A DNA stretch of 64,000 nt, taken from contig CANMTD010000002.1 of NCBI GenBank assembly GCA_947500775.1, positions 682,001 through 746,000 of the forward strand, in the 5' to 3' direction. This stretch comes from an uncultured Paracoccaceae bacterium. Its GTDB lineage: Bacteria > Pseudomonadota > Alphaproteobacteria > Rhodobacterales > Rhodobacteraceae. The notes beneath the pieces are model-generated. The model did no database searches, was not told the origin of the DNA, and saw nothing but the letters and a program-made list of their open reading frames with translations. A program made the translations under genes and the position numbers. The first letter of the stretch is position 1. Every line of letters starts with the position of its first letter. Of the stretch, positions 17,643 to 24,968 are shown piece by piece.

Positions 17643-17790
17643 GTGGTATCTCCGAATTGCGCCCTCCGGACAGACAGGCGCGCGCCAATCGCATTGCTCG
17701 GACGGAGGGAGCAGCTAGACAACGCGAAAAAACGCAGGCGCGCGCCGGGACCGCCTTGCAACGTACAAGGCGGCCCATCACGTCTCCGAC
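17643..17790 (-). other. Structured capsid-connector intergenic region
   Basis: This is the only long internal gap of the GTA cluster. It holds an 8-bp stem CCGCCTTG (17751-17758) / CAAGGCGG (17766-17773) just after the capsid stop, a repeated CAGGCGCGCGCC (about 17670 and 17735) and an inverted CCCTCCG/CGGAGGG pair. There is no T-run, so it is more likely an RNA-processing or stabilising structure than a full terminator. Confidence 0.5.
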
Positions 17791-18975
17791 TTAGGAGATC
17801 GCGAATTTCAGCAGTTTGATCGCGGCGAAATCGCTGATGTCACCGCCGACCCGCTTGGTCGCATAGAACAGGACATGCGGCTTGGCCGAGAACGGATCGC
17901 GCAACACGCGCAGATCGGGGCGTTCAGCGACCGTGTAACCGGCGCTGAAATCGCCAAAGGCGATCGCATCCGCACCGCTTGCGATATCGGGCATGTCTTC
18001 GGCCACCAGCACCGGATAGCCCAGCAGACGCGCAGGTTCGCCCGCCGCCAGACCATCGGACCACAGGAACCGGCCATCGGCATCCTTCATCTTGCGCACC
18101 GCACCGGCGGTTTTGCTGTTCATGACGAAGGTCGCATTGGCGCGGTACTGCGCGCCCAGCGCATAGACCAGATCCAGGATCGCATCCGACGGCGACACCG
18201 CGTCGAAATCGCCATCCGTACCGGTGGCGATGTAACCGACGTTGCCCCAGCTCCAGCTTGCATCCGCGACCTGGGTGTGGGTCAGAAAGCCCATGGGCTT
18301 GTCCACGCCATCGCCGTTGATGAAGGCCGAGGCCTCGGCGCGCGAAAACTTGTCGGCGATGCGATCGGCCAACCAGCCCTCGATATCAAAGGCGCTGTCG
18401 TCCAGCAGGCGCTGGCTGGCCTTCGGCATGGCCGACAGCTCGTGCAGCGGGATCGACACGCGTTCGATCTGCGGGGTCGAGGTTTCGGTCTGGGTGCCGG
18501 TTTCGCTGGACCAGCCCGACCCGATGTCGGTGTGATCGACCAGCACGTCGAAGGATGTCGCCTCAACCGCGACCACCTGGGCGATCGACCGGATCGAGGC
18601 GGTGGATTTCAGCACGCTTTTGATGGTTTCCGCGGTCTGCGGGTCCACCAGATAGCCGCCCTCGGCGGCCACGCTGGTGTTCAGCGCCTTGCCGTCCAGT
18701 TCCAGCCCGCGCAGCGCGTCGTCGTCGCCCGAACGCAGATAGGCGGCGAACGCCTTCTGATGGGGGGCCTCAACCTCGGCTGCCGTGGACAGGGCGGGAC
18801 GCCCGGTGATGTGAGATTTCCGATCCAGCATGGTCAATCGCTCTTCCTGTTGTTGAAGCTTAAGTTTGATAGTGTCCTGAAAGCCTTTGACGTCACTGAC
18901 AAAGTCCTTCAGGGCAGACGTCACCTCTGCCGTGGGCGTGCCTGCCACCCCGGCCTTGGTCTCGGTGTTGGTCAT
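17791..18975 (-). CDS. GTA gp5, major capsid protein (HK97 fold)
   Basis: The 394-residue protein has an N-terminal coiled-coil scaffold region (about 20-110) that the prohead protease is expected to remove, then an HK97-fold shell domain with IERVSIPLHELSAMPKAS and FINGDGVDKPMGFLT, both hallmark GTA capsid blocks. It lies just after the protease, as in HK97-like phages. Length is normal. Confidence 0.96.
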   Translation of the reverse strand: MTNTETKAGVAGTPTAEVTSALKDFVSDVKGFQDTIKLKLQQQEERLTMLDRKSHITGRPALSTAAEVEAPHQKAFAAYLRSGDDDALRGLELDGKALNTSVAAEGGYLVDPQTAETIKSVLKSTASIRSIAQVVAVEATSFDVLVDHTDIGSGWSSETGTQTETSTPQIERVSIPLHELSAMPKASQRLLDDSAFDIEGWLADRIADKFSRAEASAFINGDGVDKPMGFLTHTQVADASWSWGNVGYIATGTDGDFDAVSPSDAILDLVYALGAQYRANATFVMNSKTAGAVRKMKDADGRFLWSDGLAAGEPARLLGYPVLVAEDMPDIASGADAIAFGDFSAGYTVAERPDLRVLRDPFSAKPHVLFYATKRVGGDISDFAAIKLLKFAIS

Positions 18976-19012
18976 GTCTCAATCCTGTTTGAGAAAGGTC
19001 AGATGGCGGGGC

Positions 19013-19594
19013 TCAGTTGCCCGCCAGCACTTGACGGGCGCCCACAAAGGCCTCCGCCAACTCACGCAGCACGGCGTCCTGCGGATCATCCGCCTTGGCC
19101 CCGACCCGCGCATCCGGCAGCATCGGAAAGGTCACCAGCGACACTTCCCAAAGCTCCAGCTCTGCCAGCAGGCGACGCCCGCTTGCATCTTTTTCGGCCC
19201 GCTTGGTGCGGTACCCGATGGACAGCCCGTCAATCGCGCCCGCCTCGATCAGCGCGGCGGCCTCGCGGCCCTTGGCGACCTCGGTCAGCAGGCGGCCCTT
19301 GACGTAAAGGCCGCGTTCGTCTTCGCGGACCTCGTCCCAGATCCCGATCGGCTGCGCCGGATCATGCTGCCACAGCATTTTCACCCGGCGCCCGGCGGAT
19401 TTCAGACTGTTCAGCGACCGGCCATAAGCCCCCGCCTGCACCACATCGCCGCCCTGATCGGTCTTGCCGAACAGTGACGCATAGCCTTCGACACTGGTGC
19501 CGTCAGTGACGGTCAGCGCCGCCTCGACCCGGCAAAACTTGTGCTCCAGGCCATAGCCCGGCTCGGTCTCCATCATGGTTTTGTATCCTTTCAC
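19013..19594 (-). CDS. GTA gp4, HK97-family prohead protease
   Basis: The protein shows the S78-family prohead protease core: EGYASLFGKTDQGGDVVQAGAY, MLWQHDPAQPIGIWDEV (catalytic His region) and GLSIGYRTK (catalytic Ser region). GTG 19594 is taken as start because GGAGG precedes it by 7 bases and it overlaps the previous stop as GTGA; ATG 19576 is a possible alternative. It matures the capsid by cutting the gp5 scaffold. Confidence 0.9.
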   Translation of the reverse strand: MKGYKTMMETEPGYGLEHKFCRVEAALTVTDGTSVEGYASLFGKTDQGGDVVQAGAYGRSLNSLKSAGRRVKMLWQHDPAQPIGIWDEVREDERGLYVKGRLLTEVAKGREAAALIEAGAIDGLSIGYRTKRAEKDASGRRLLAELELWEVSLVTFPMLPDARVGAKADDPQDAVLRELAEAFVGARQVLAGN

Positions 19595-19833
19595 TGTCCT
19601 GCCTCCAGAAACGATGCGACGCCCTGCGCCAGGATCACGGCCGCAACGCCGTAAACCGCCAGCCACAGCCGTTTTTCGACCCGCTCCATCGAGGCTTCGA
19701 TCCGTCCCAGCCGATATTCCAGCGCGCTCCAGCGCTCTTCGGCGACCCGTTCGTTGGCGTCGATCCGCGCGTTCGCGACCTCGAACGGCGCATACAGAAA
19801 GCGCGACCCGCTGCGCGCCGGTTCCGCGCTCAT
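19591..19833 (-). CDS. GTA head formation protein (rcc01685-like, g3.5)
   Basis: The 80-residue protein has a helical, charged N-terminal part (VANARIDANERVAEERWSAL) and one C-terminal hydrophobic helix (about residues 58-75). It matches the small ORF between portal and protease of the R. capsulatus GTA, required for head formation as reported for that system. ATG 19833 overlaps the portal stop as ATGA. Confidence 0.88.
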   Translation of the reverse strand: MSAEPARSGSRFLYAPFEVANARIDANERVAEERWSALEYRLGRIEASMERVEKRLWLAVYGVAAVILAQGVASFLEAGQ

Positions 19834-21005
19834 TCGTCCTCCGCCAGTTTTGGCAGCCCCAGCAGCGCGCGTTTTTCGGCGTCGGTCAGAAAGGTCGCCT
19901 CGCTGACGCGGCGCCACTGCCCGTCCCGCTCGGCGGCCAGCGCGGGCACCTGATCCAGATCGGGCCGCAACTCGACCACTTCCCCGGCATGGCGCGACAG
20001 CCAATGCGAAATCGCCGCCACCACGCGCGCGGCCAGCGGCAGAACCGTCAGCCGGTAAAACGCCCGGTTGGCTTCATGATAATTCGCATAGGTCGCGTCG
20101 CCGGGGATCCCCAGCAACATCGGCGGCACGCCAAAGGCCAGCGCGATTTCGCGCGCGGCGGCCTCTTTGGTTTTCTGGAACTCCATGTCCTGCGGGCTGA
20201 ACCCCATGGGTTTCCAGTCAAGCCCGCCTTCCAGCAACATCGGGCGGCCCGCGTTGGCCGCGCCCTGATGATAGCTCAGCATTTCGTCCTGCAGGCGGGA
20301 ATACTGATCCTCGGACAGGCTGGCCTGCCCATCCGCCCCGCGATAGACGATCGCGCCCGACGGCCGCGCCGCATTGTCCAGCAGCGACTTGGACCAGCGG
20401 CTGGCCGCGTTGTGCACATCCACCGCCGTCGCCGCCGCCTGCATCGGCGACAGCCCGTAATGATCGTCCTGCGGATGAAAGCTTTTGATATGCAGCACCG
20501 GCGGCAGCGGCCCGGTCATGTCGAACCGGTGCTTGCGCCCGCCCACCGCATATTCATAGGCCACCGGCCAGCCATCGGCACCCGGCACCAGGTTCATCCG
20601 GTCCGACCGCAGCACATGCAGCTCCAGCGGAATACCGCCCTCGCCGCCCACCGCCTCGACGTATCCGTTGCCCGACAACAGCATCTGCCCGAACAGCGCC
20701 TCGAACAGCTCGGCCCGCCCCTGCGCCGGATTGGGCCGCCGGATCAGATCCAGCACCGGATGCACGTCATAGCGCCGCTCGGCATCCTGCAGAACCATCG
20801 GCAGGGCCGCCGCCGCCTCGGCGATCAGCTTGACCGACCGGAACCCCACCGGGTTGCACGAAAACCCCGCCTTGGTCAGCGACACCACGTCGCGCGGGCT
20901 CCAGACCACGCGCCCGCCCCCGTGATAGGCGACCACCGGTCCCGTGGCGCTGGCCTTGGTTTCCGGTGTCGCCGGGTCCGCCCGTCGAAACATGTTGAAC
21001 ACCAT
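19830..21005 (-). CDS. GTA gp3, portal protein
   Basis: The 391-residue phage portal (HK97 family) shows GFSCNPVGFRSVKLIAEAAA, HVLRSDRMNLVPG and EIALAFGVPPMLLGIPGDATY, all typical portal blocks. ATG 21005 is preceded by GGAG; an upstream in-frame extension lacks family similarity. The portal forms the dodecameric DNA gate at the capsid vertex. Confidence 0.95.
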   Translation of the reverse strand: MVFNMFRRADPATPETKASATGPVVAYHGGGRVVWSPRDVVSLTKAGFSCNPVGFRSVKLIAEAAAALPMVLQDAERRYDVHPVLDLIRRPNPAQGRAELFEALFGQMLLSGNGYVEAVGGEGGIPLELHVLRSDRMNLVPGADGWPVAYEYAVGGRKHRFDMTGPLPPVLHIKSFHPQDDHYGLSPMQAAATAVDVHNAASRWSKSLLDNAARPSGAIVYRGADGQASLSEDQYSRLQDEMLSYHQGAANAGRPMLLEGGLDWKPMGFSPQDMEFQKTKEAAAREIALAFGVPPMLLGIPGDATYANYHEANRAFYRLTVLPLAARVVAAISHWLSRHAGEVVELRPDLDQVPALAAERDGQWRRVSEATFLTDAEKRALLGLPKLAEDE

Positions 21006-21126
21006 CTTATCTGGCTCCTCTGTCGTCCCCTTCGCCGCCCGATCGGACAGCCCGAAAGACCCGCCTCGCATCGCGCGCGGCAGGCAGGCGGGTCTTTCCC
21101 GCGAAAATTCTCAGATCAATTTCAGA

Positions 21127-22470
21127 TCACAGCGTGCGCATCCGCGGCCTGCGCCACCGCGCCGCCGGTTCGATCATCAGCTCGTGCAAGGCCCAGACCA
21201 GCGCATCGACCCGGTCCGGGCTGCCCTTGCCCTGATACCCCTGCGCCGTCATCCGGCACATCTGATCCTCAAGGGCGGCCAGCCCGCGCAGATGCGCGAC
21301 GCGGCCCTGTTCGTACAAGGCCGCCACCGGTTCGGCCCGCGCGATCTTGCCTTTCGAGGCCCGCACCGACCGATAGGGCACCAGCGGGTCGATCTGGCGC
21401 AGCACGCTTTCGACCAGATCGCCGCCCTGGTTGACCTCGGCCACCAGCCTATCCGCACCGTGCCGTTCCATCGCGGCAATCGCCGCCTCAGCCCAGACGG
21501 TGGGCGAAGCGCCCGCAACCGTGGCATCCTCCAGCACAACCGCCCGCCAGTCCAGCGGCGCGCCCTGACAGACCGCCCCCACAACCACGATCCCGCATTC
21601 GTCCGAGGTATTGGTCCCCGTCACCGGCGGGTCCAATGCCACAACCACCCGGTCGAACTCCGGGGCTTTTTCAGCACGCAGCGCCTCCAGCCCGGCCATG
21701 GTCCACAAGGCGCCCTCGGCATCCTCCAGCAACACGCCGTCCAGCTCCTGCCGCCCCAGCCGGGTTCCGGCATAACGGCTGCGCACCTCGTCCAGGAACG
21801 AGGCCGCCAGATAGGCCCGGTTCGCCTCGGTCGGGGCGTGGGTCGATACGGTCGAAGGGTTGGCCAAAATGGTTTTCAGAACCGGCACGTTGCGCGGTGT
21901 TGTTGTCACGCATTGCCGCGGTGCCGGACCCAGCCGCAACCCGAACTGCAGCATGTCCCATGTCTCTTCGGCCTTTTTCCACTTGGCCAGCTCATCCACC
22001 CAGGCCGCATCGAACTGCGGCCCCCGCAGGCTTTCGGGTTCATGCGCCGAAAACACCTGTGCCACCGCGCCATTGGGCCAGACCAGCCGCTTGCGCGTCG
22101 CCTCCCACTTGGGGCGGCGGTCGGGGGGCGAACAGGCCAATATCCCGCTGTCGCCGAACACCATCACCTCACGCACCTGTTCGATGGTTTCGCCCACCAG
22201 CGCCACCCGGCGCGACCGGCCGATATCCAACGGCCGCGATCCTTCGACTTCGGACCGGACCCATTCGGCCCCGGCGCGGGTTTTCCCCGCGCCGCGACCG
22301 CCCATGATCACCCAGCTGCGCCAGTCGCCCGAAGGTGGCAACTGATGCGGCAGGGCCCAGAACTCGAACAGATAGGGCAGCGCCAGCAGCGTGCCCTCAT
22401 TCAGGCTGTTCAGGAAGGCGTCCTGTTCCTGCGGCGTCGCGCAGGCAAGCCAGTCTGCGGCCGATCTCAT
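21127..22470 (-). CDS. GTA gp2, large terminase subunit
   Basis: The packaging motor has an ATPase with Walker A GGRGAGKT (about residues 57-64), Walker B near AAWVDELAKW, and a C-terminal RNase H-like nuclease with acidic residues in VVVALDPPVTG and VAEVNQGGD. The start ATG 22470 (MRSAADWLAC) matches the family N-terminus; ATG 22497 is an alternative. It overlaps terS by 74 bases, more than other junctions in the cluster. GTA terminases package host DNA without sequence specificity. Confidence 0.94.
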   Translation of the reverse strand: MRSAADWLACATPQEQDAFLNSLNEGTLLALPYLFEFWALPHQLPPSGDWRSWVIMGGRGAGKTRAGAEWVRSEVEGSRPLDIGRSRRVALVGETIEQVREVMVFGDSGILACSPPDRRPKWEATRKRLVWPNGAVAQVFSAHEPESLRGPQFDAAWVDELAKWKKAEETWDMLQFGLRLGPAPRQCVTTTPRNVPVLKTILANPSTVSTHAPTEANRAYLAASFLDEVRSRYAGTRLGRQELDGVLLEDAEGALWTMAGLEALRAEKAPEFDRVVVALDPPVTGTNTSDECGIVVVGAVCQGAPLDWRAVVLEDATVAGASPTVWAEAAIAAMERHGADRLVAEVNQGGDLVESVLRQIDPLVPYRSVRASKGKIARAEPVAALYEQGRVAHLRGLAALEDQMCRMTAQGYQGKGSPDRVDALVWALHELMIEPAARWRRPRMRTL

Positions 22471-22747
22471 CTCGTGCGCTGTCAAGGTCGAGCGCATAGT
22501 CGTTGATAATTCCGGCCTCTGATCTGATACGCTTTTCAACTCGTGCCCTTTCGTCGAACGCGGTCTGGGTGGCCTTTCCAAGGTCCCCCAACGCGCCTTT
22601 CAGCTCTTTCGCACGGGCCATTTGGCCCGCCGATACATCGTCGATGATTTGGCTCAGCGCGCGGATGGTGCGCCGATAATGCTCTTCGGCGTCCGCAAGA
22701 ACCTCTTGCGCCGCCTGGTCACTCCCCAGTGGAGAAATCAATGTCAT
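22397..22747 (-). CDS. GTA gp1, small terminase subunit
   Basis: The 116-residue helical protein (ISPLGSDQAAQEVLADAEEHYRRTIRALSQIIDDV) fits rcc01682, identified as the GTA TerS. Its last part is a predicted coiled coil that would contact the large subunit. It is the first gene after the GTA promoter, with a leader of about 100 bases. TerS of GTAs lost specific pac recognition. Confidence 0.9.
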   Translation of the reverse strand: MTLISPLGSDQAAQEVLADAEEHYRRTIRALSQIIDDVSAGQMARAKELKGALGDLGKATQTAFDERARVEKRIRSEAGIINDYALDLDSARDEIGRRLACLRDAAGTGRLPEQPE

Positions 22748-22783
22748 ATGGTCTTGGCCCGCCTCTCATGCACTCCGCACGAG

Positions 22784-22825
22784 CAAAATGAAAAAGCGAC
22801 CAGAGAGGTTGCCCCCTCGGCCGCT
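22784..22825 (-). terminator. Terminator-like hairpin inside the GTA leader (putative attenuator)
   Basis: Read on the minus strand, AGCGGCCGAGGGGG (22825-22812), loop CAA, and CCTCTCTGGTCGCT (22808-22795) can form a 14-position stem with one mismatch and four G-U pairs, directly followed by TTTT, CA, TTTT. It lies between the GTA promoter (22852-22880) and terS (start 22747), so it would cut the GTA transcript unless read through. Confidence 0.6.
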
Positions 22826-22851
22826 TGCCCACTTCTTCTAGCTTGCCTGAA

Positions 22852-22880
22852 GGTATACTTTGGACCGCCCGGAAAGTCAA
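22852..22880 (-). promoter_or_regulatory. GTA cluster promoter (sigma-70 type)
   Basis: On the minus strand TTGACT (22880-22875), a 17-base spacer and TATACC (22857-22852) match the sigma-70 consensus well. AT-rich DNA lies upstream. The predicted start is near 22845, about 98 bases ahead of terS. Confidence 0.8.
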
Positions 22881-22891
22881 GATATTTATTA

Positions 22892-22906
22892 TTAACAATA
22901 GGTTAA
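22892..22906. promoter_or_regulatory. Full CtrA binding motif upstream of the GTA promoter
   Basis: TTAA (22892-22895), seven bases CAATAGG, TTAA (22903-22906): an exact TTAA-N7-TTAA CtrA box. It lies 11 bases upstream of the -35 hexamer of the GTA promoter, an activator position. CtrA controls GTA production in Rhodobacterales. Confidence 0.75.
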
Positions 22907-22960
22907 CGAAGTGTATTCACCCGAAAACCCGCATGCCGCCTGCCGCTAACAGCCCGCGAT

Positions 22961-22997
22961 CAAAGAAAAACCCCGGTGAACGCATGGTTCACCGGGG
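22961..22997 (-). terminator. Intrinsic terminator of the trigger factor gene
   Basis: On the minus strand the perfect 11-bp stem CCCCGGTGAAC / GTTCACCGGGG (22971-22997, five-base loop) is followed by TTTTTCTTTG (22970-22961). It lies 40 bases beyond the tig stop and insulates tig from the GTA promoter. Confidence 0.9.
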
Positions 22998-23036
22998 TCG
23001 TCATTTCACACCACCGGGCACGCGGGCCCGACGGGC

Positions 23037-24368
23037 TTATTCCTCGTCCAGCGCCTCGACGGCTTTCTGCAGGTCCTCTTTCGACACTTCCTTTTCGCTG
23101 ACCTCGGCCAGTTCGAAGATATAGTCGATCACCTTGTCTTCGAACAAAGGCGCGCGAATCTGCTGCTGCATCTGCGGGTTCTGCTGCACGAATTCAAAGA
23201 ACTGACGCTCCTGCCCCGGATACTGACGCGCCTGATTCATCATCGCCTGCGTCATCTCGGCGTCGGACACCTCGATTTCCTTCTTGCGGCCCAGTTCGGC
23301 CAGCAACAGGCCCAGACGCACCCGGCGCTCGGCCAGTTTGGTGTGCTCGTCGGTTACGTCGATCTCGGGGTGATCGTGGCCTTCGACCTCGGGGTTTTCC
23401 TCGTGCCACAGCTGATGCGCAATCTGCTTGGCCTCGGCCTCCAACAGGCTCGGCGGCAGCTCAAAGCTGACCTTTCCGTCCAGCACATCCAGCAGGCCGC
23501 GCTTCATCACCGCGCGAGCGGCACCGGAGTATTCGGCTTCCAGACGCTCGGCGACCTGCCCTTTCAGGCTGGCCAGATCCTCGGCACCGAACTGTTTTGC
23601 CAGCCCGTCGTTGATCTCGGCAGGTTTGGGTTCCTTGACGGCTTTGACCGTGCATTCGAACACCGCATCCTTGCCGGCCAGATTTTCGGCGCCGTATTCG
23701 GCCGGAAACGCCACTTTGACCTCAATCTCTTCGCCAGCCTTCACGCCGACCAGCTGATCCTCGAACCCGGGGATAAAGCTGTTGGAGCCCAGAACCAGCG
23801 GGTAATCCTCGGCCGCACCGCCTTCAAAGGCTTCGCCGTCGACCTTGCCCAGGAAATCGATCACGACCTGATCGCCGTCCTTGGCTTTGGTGCCCTTTTT
23901 GCGATCTTCGAAGTTCTGAGCGGTGCCCGCCAGATTTTCCAGCGCTTCGTCGATATCCGCATCAGCCGCCTTGACCACCAGCTTTTCCAGCGTCACGCCG
24001 TCCAGATCCAGCTCGGGGATTTCGGGCAGCGCTTCGTAGGTCATGTTGACGACGACATCGTCGCCGTCTTTCCAGTCCTCGGCGTCCATCTTGACGTCGG
24101 GCTGCAGCGCGGGGCGATCGCCGCTGTCTTCAAAGTGCTTGTTCATCGCACCATCGACAGTTTCCTGCATCGCTTCGCCCAGCAACTTGGGGCCGAACTG
24201 TTTTTTCAACAGGGCCATGGGCACTTTGCCCTTGCGAAAGCCCTTCATTTCCACCTCGGGCTGTGCCTCGGTCAGTTTTTCGTTGACCTTGGCGTCCAGT
24301 TCAGCCGCGGTCACGGTGATCTGATAGCCGCGCTTCAGACCTTCGTTCAGGGTTTCGGTGACCTGCAT
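23037..24368 (-). CDS. tig: Trigger factor, ribosome-bound chaperone and peptidyl-prolyl isomerase
   Basis: The 443-residue protein has the N-terminal ribosome-binding domain (about 1-145, signature [17 protein letters not shown]), an FKBP-type prolyl isomerase domain (about 160-245, [20 protein letters not shown]) and a C-terminal helical chaperone domain. ATG 24368 is chosen since [13 protein letters not shown] is the family start and GAGAGGA precedes it; the upstream open frame runs through the tRNA-Leu gene. An intrinsic terminator follows. Confidence 0.97.
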   Translation of the reverse strand: MQVTETLNEGLKRGYQITVTAAELDAKVNEKLTEAQPEVEMKGFRKGKVPMALLKKQFGPKLLGEAMQETVDGAMNKHFEDSGDRPALQPDVKMDAEDWKDGDDVVVNMTYEALPEIPELDLDGVTLEKLVVKAADADIDEALENLAGTAQNFEDRKKGTKAKDGDQVVIDFLGKVDGEAFEGGAAEDYPLVLGSNSFIPGFEDQLVGVKAGEEIEVKVAFPAEYGAENLAGKDAVFECTVKAVKEPKPAEINDGLAKQFGAEDLASLKGQVAERLEAEYSGAARAVMKRGLLDVLDGKVSFELPPSLLEAEAKQIAHQLWHEENPEVEGHDHPEIDVTDEHTKLAERRVRLGLLLAELGRKKEIEVSDAEMTQAMMNQARQYPGQERQFFEFVQQNPQMQQQIRAPLFEDKVIDYIFELAEVSEKEVSKEDLQKAVEALDEE

Positions 24369-24391
24369 TATGTCGTCCTCTCTTACATCCT

Positions 24392-24476
24392 TGGTGCGGG
24401 TGGAGGGACTTGAACCCCCACGCCTTGCGGCGCCAGAACCTAAATCTGGTGCGTCTACCAATTTCGCCACACCCGC
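24392..24476 (-). tRNA. tRNA-Leu (anticodon UAG)
   Basis: On the minus strand the acceptor arm GCGGGTG (24476-24470) pairs with CACCCGC, the anticodon stem CCAGA/TCTGG encloses loop TTTAGGT (anticodon TAG), a long variable arm (class II) and T-arm GGTTCAAGTCC are present, and CCA is encoded at 24394-24392. It lies just upstream of tig on the same strand. Confidence 0.97.
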
Positions 24477-24644
24477 AAACCACGAAGGCAGCCCGATTGG
24501 GCCGCCCGTGGAAATTCGCGCCCTTCTAGCAAAGCTTTCCCGGGGATGCGAGAGGAAAAAACGCCTCTGAAACAGCATCGCGTTAACCCAATATTGCCAT
24601 ATTTCGCCCCAAATCTGAACCCGACCCGAATTGTGAGGCTTGTG

Positions 24645-24911
24645 ATGGCTTTTCTGTTCAATACCCCGCGCAAACGCTCCCCCCGCAGTGGCCTGCCCGT
24701 GGGCACCGTCATATTGACGCTAGAGGGCGCTTTGCCGGTGGAATATCTGGAACCCGGCGACCGTATCGTCACCCGTGCCGGTGCGCGCGTTCTGAAACGT
24801 ATCGACACCCCGGCCCCACATAGTTTCGCATTGGAATTCGAAGGGCCCGAGGTGATCTATGCCGACGGTCAGCCGCTGCGCAGCGACACCTGCGAACCTT
24901 ATCAGGCGTAA
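24645..24911 (+). CDS. Small Hint-domain-like protein
   Basis: The 88-residue product has the block [32 protein letters not shown], which resembles the N-terminal half of the Hint (hedgehog/intein) fold common in Roseobacter proteins, where G-T-x-I-x-T-x-x-G and L-x-x-G-D-x-V are conserved. The usual nucleophile Cys and the C-terminal half of the fold are missing, so self-processing is unlikely. ATG 24645 has GAGG upstream. A strong terminator follows, so it is a stand-alone transcript. Function unknown. Confidence 0.72.
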   Translation: MAFLFNTPRKRSPRSGLPVGTVILTLEGALPVEYLEPGDRIVTRAGARVLKRIDTPAPHSFALEFEGPEVIYADGQPLRSDTCEPYQA

Positions 24912-24933
24912 CCCTCATCGCTTGTGTGCACGG

Positions 24934-24961
24934 GGCCCCGGTTCACGCCGGGGCCTTTTTT
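24934..24961 (+). terminator. Intrinsic terminator of the Hint-like gene
   Basis: GGCCCCGG (24934-24941), loop TTCACG, CCGGGGCC (24948-24955), then six T. It lies 22 bases after the stop of the Hint-like gene and before the end of convergent nnrD. Confidence 0.92.
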
Positions 24962-24968
24962 ACGGCCT

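Larger units (their letters stand above)
8448..22747 (-). other. Complete Rhodobacterales gene transfer agent (GTA) structural cluster
   Basis: Eighteen consecutive minus-strand genes follow the order of the Rhodobacter capsulatus GTA (orfg1 to orfg15 plus g3.5 and g10.1): terminase small and large subunit, portal, head protein, protease, capsid, connectors, tail tube, chaperones, tape measure, baseplate genes, peptidase and the very long fibre-like protein, and one extra small ORF. No frame is broken, and most junctions are 1-4 base overlaps. GTAs package random ~4-kb host DNA fragments, not their own genome. Head spike, tail fibre and lysis genes and the activator gafA are encoded elsewhere in known systems and are not in this window. 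Confidence 0.96.

Noticed and set aside
17670-17746. Repeated CAGGCGCGCGCC as a mobile repeat
   Set aside because: Only two short GC-rich copies; in DNA of this composition this can arise by chance.
23343-24413. A plus-strand frame rich in Phe, Leu and Gly opposite tig
   Set aside because: Looks membrane-like but mirrors the Glu/Lys/Gln-rich sense codons of tig; no independent start signal.
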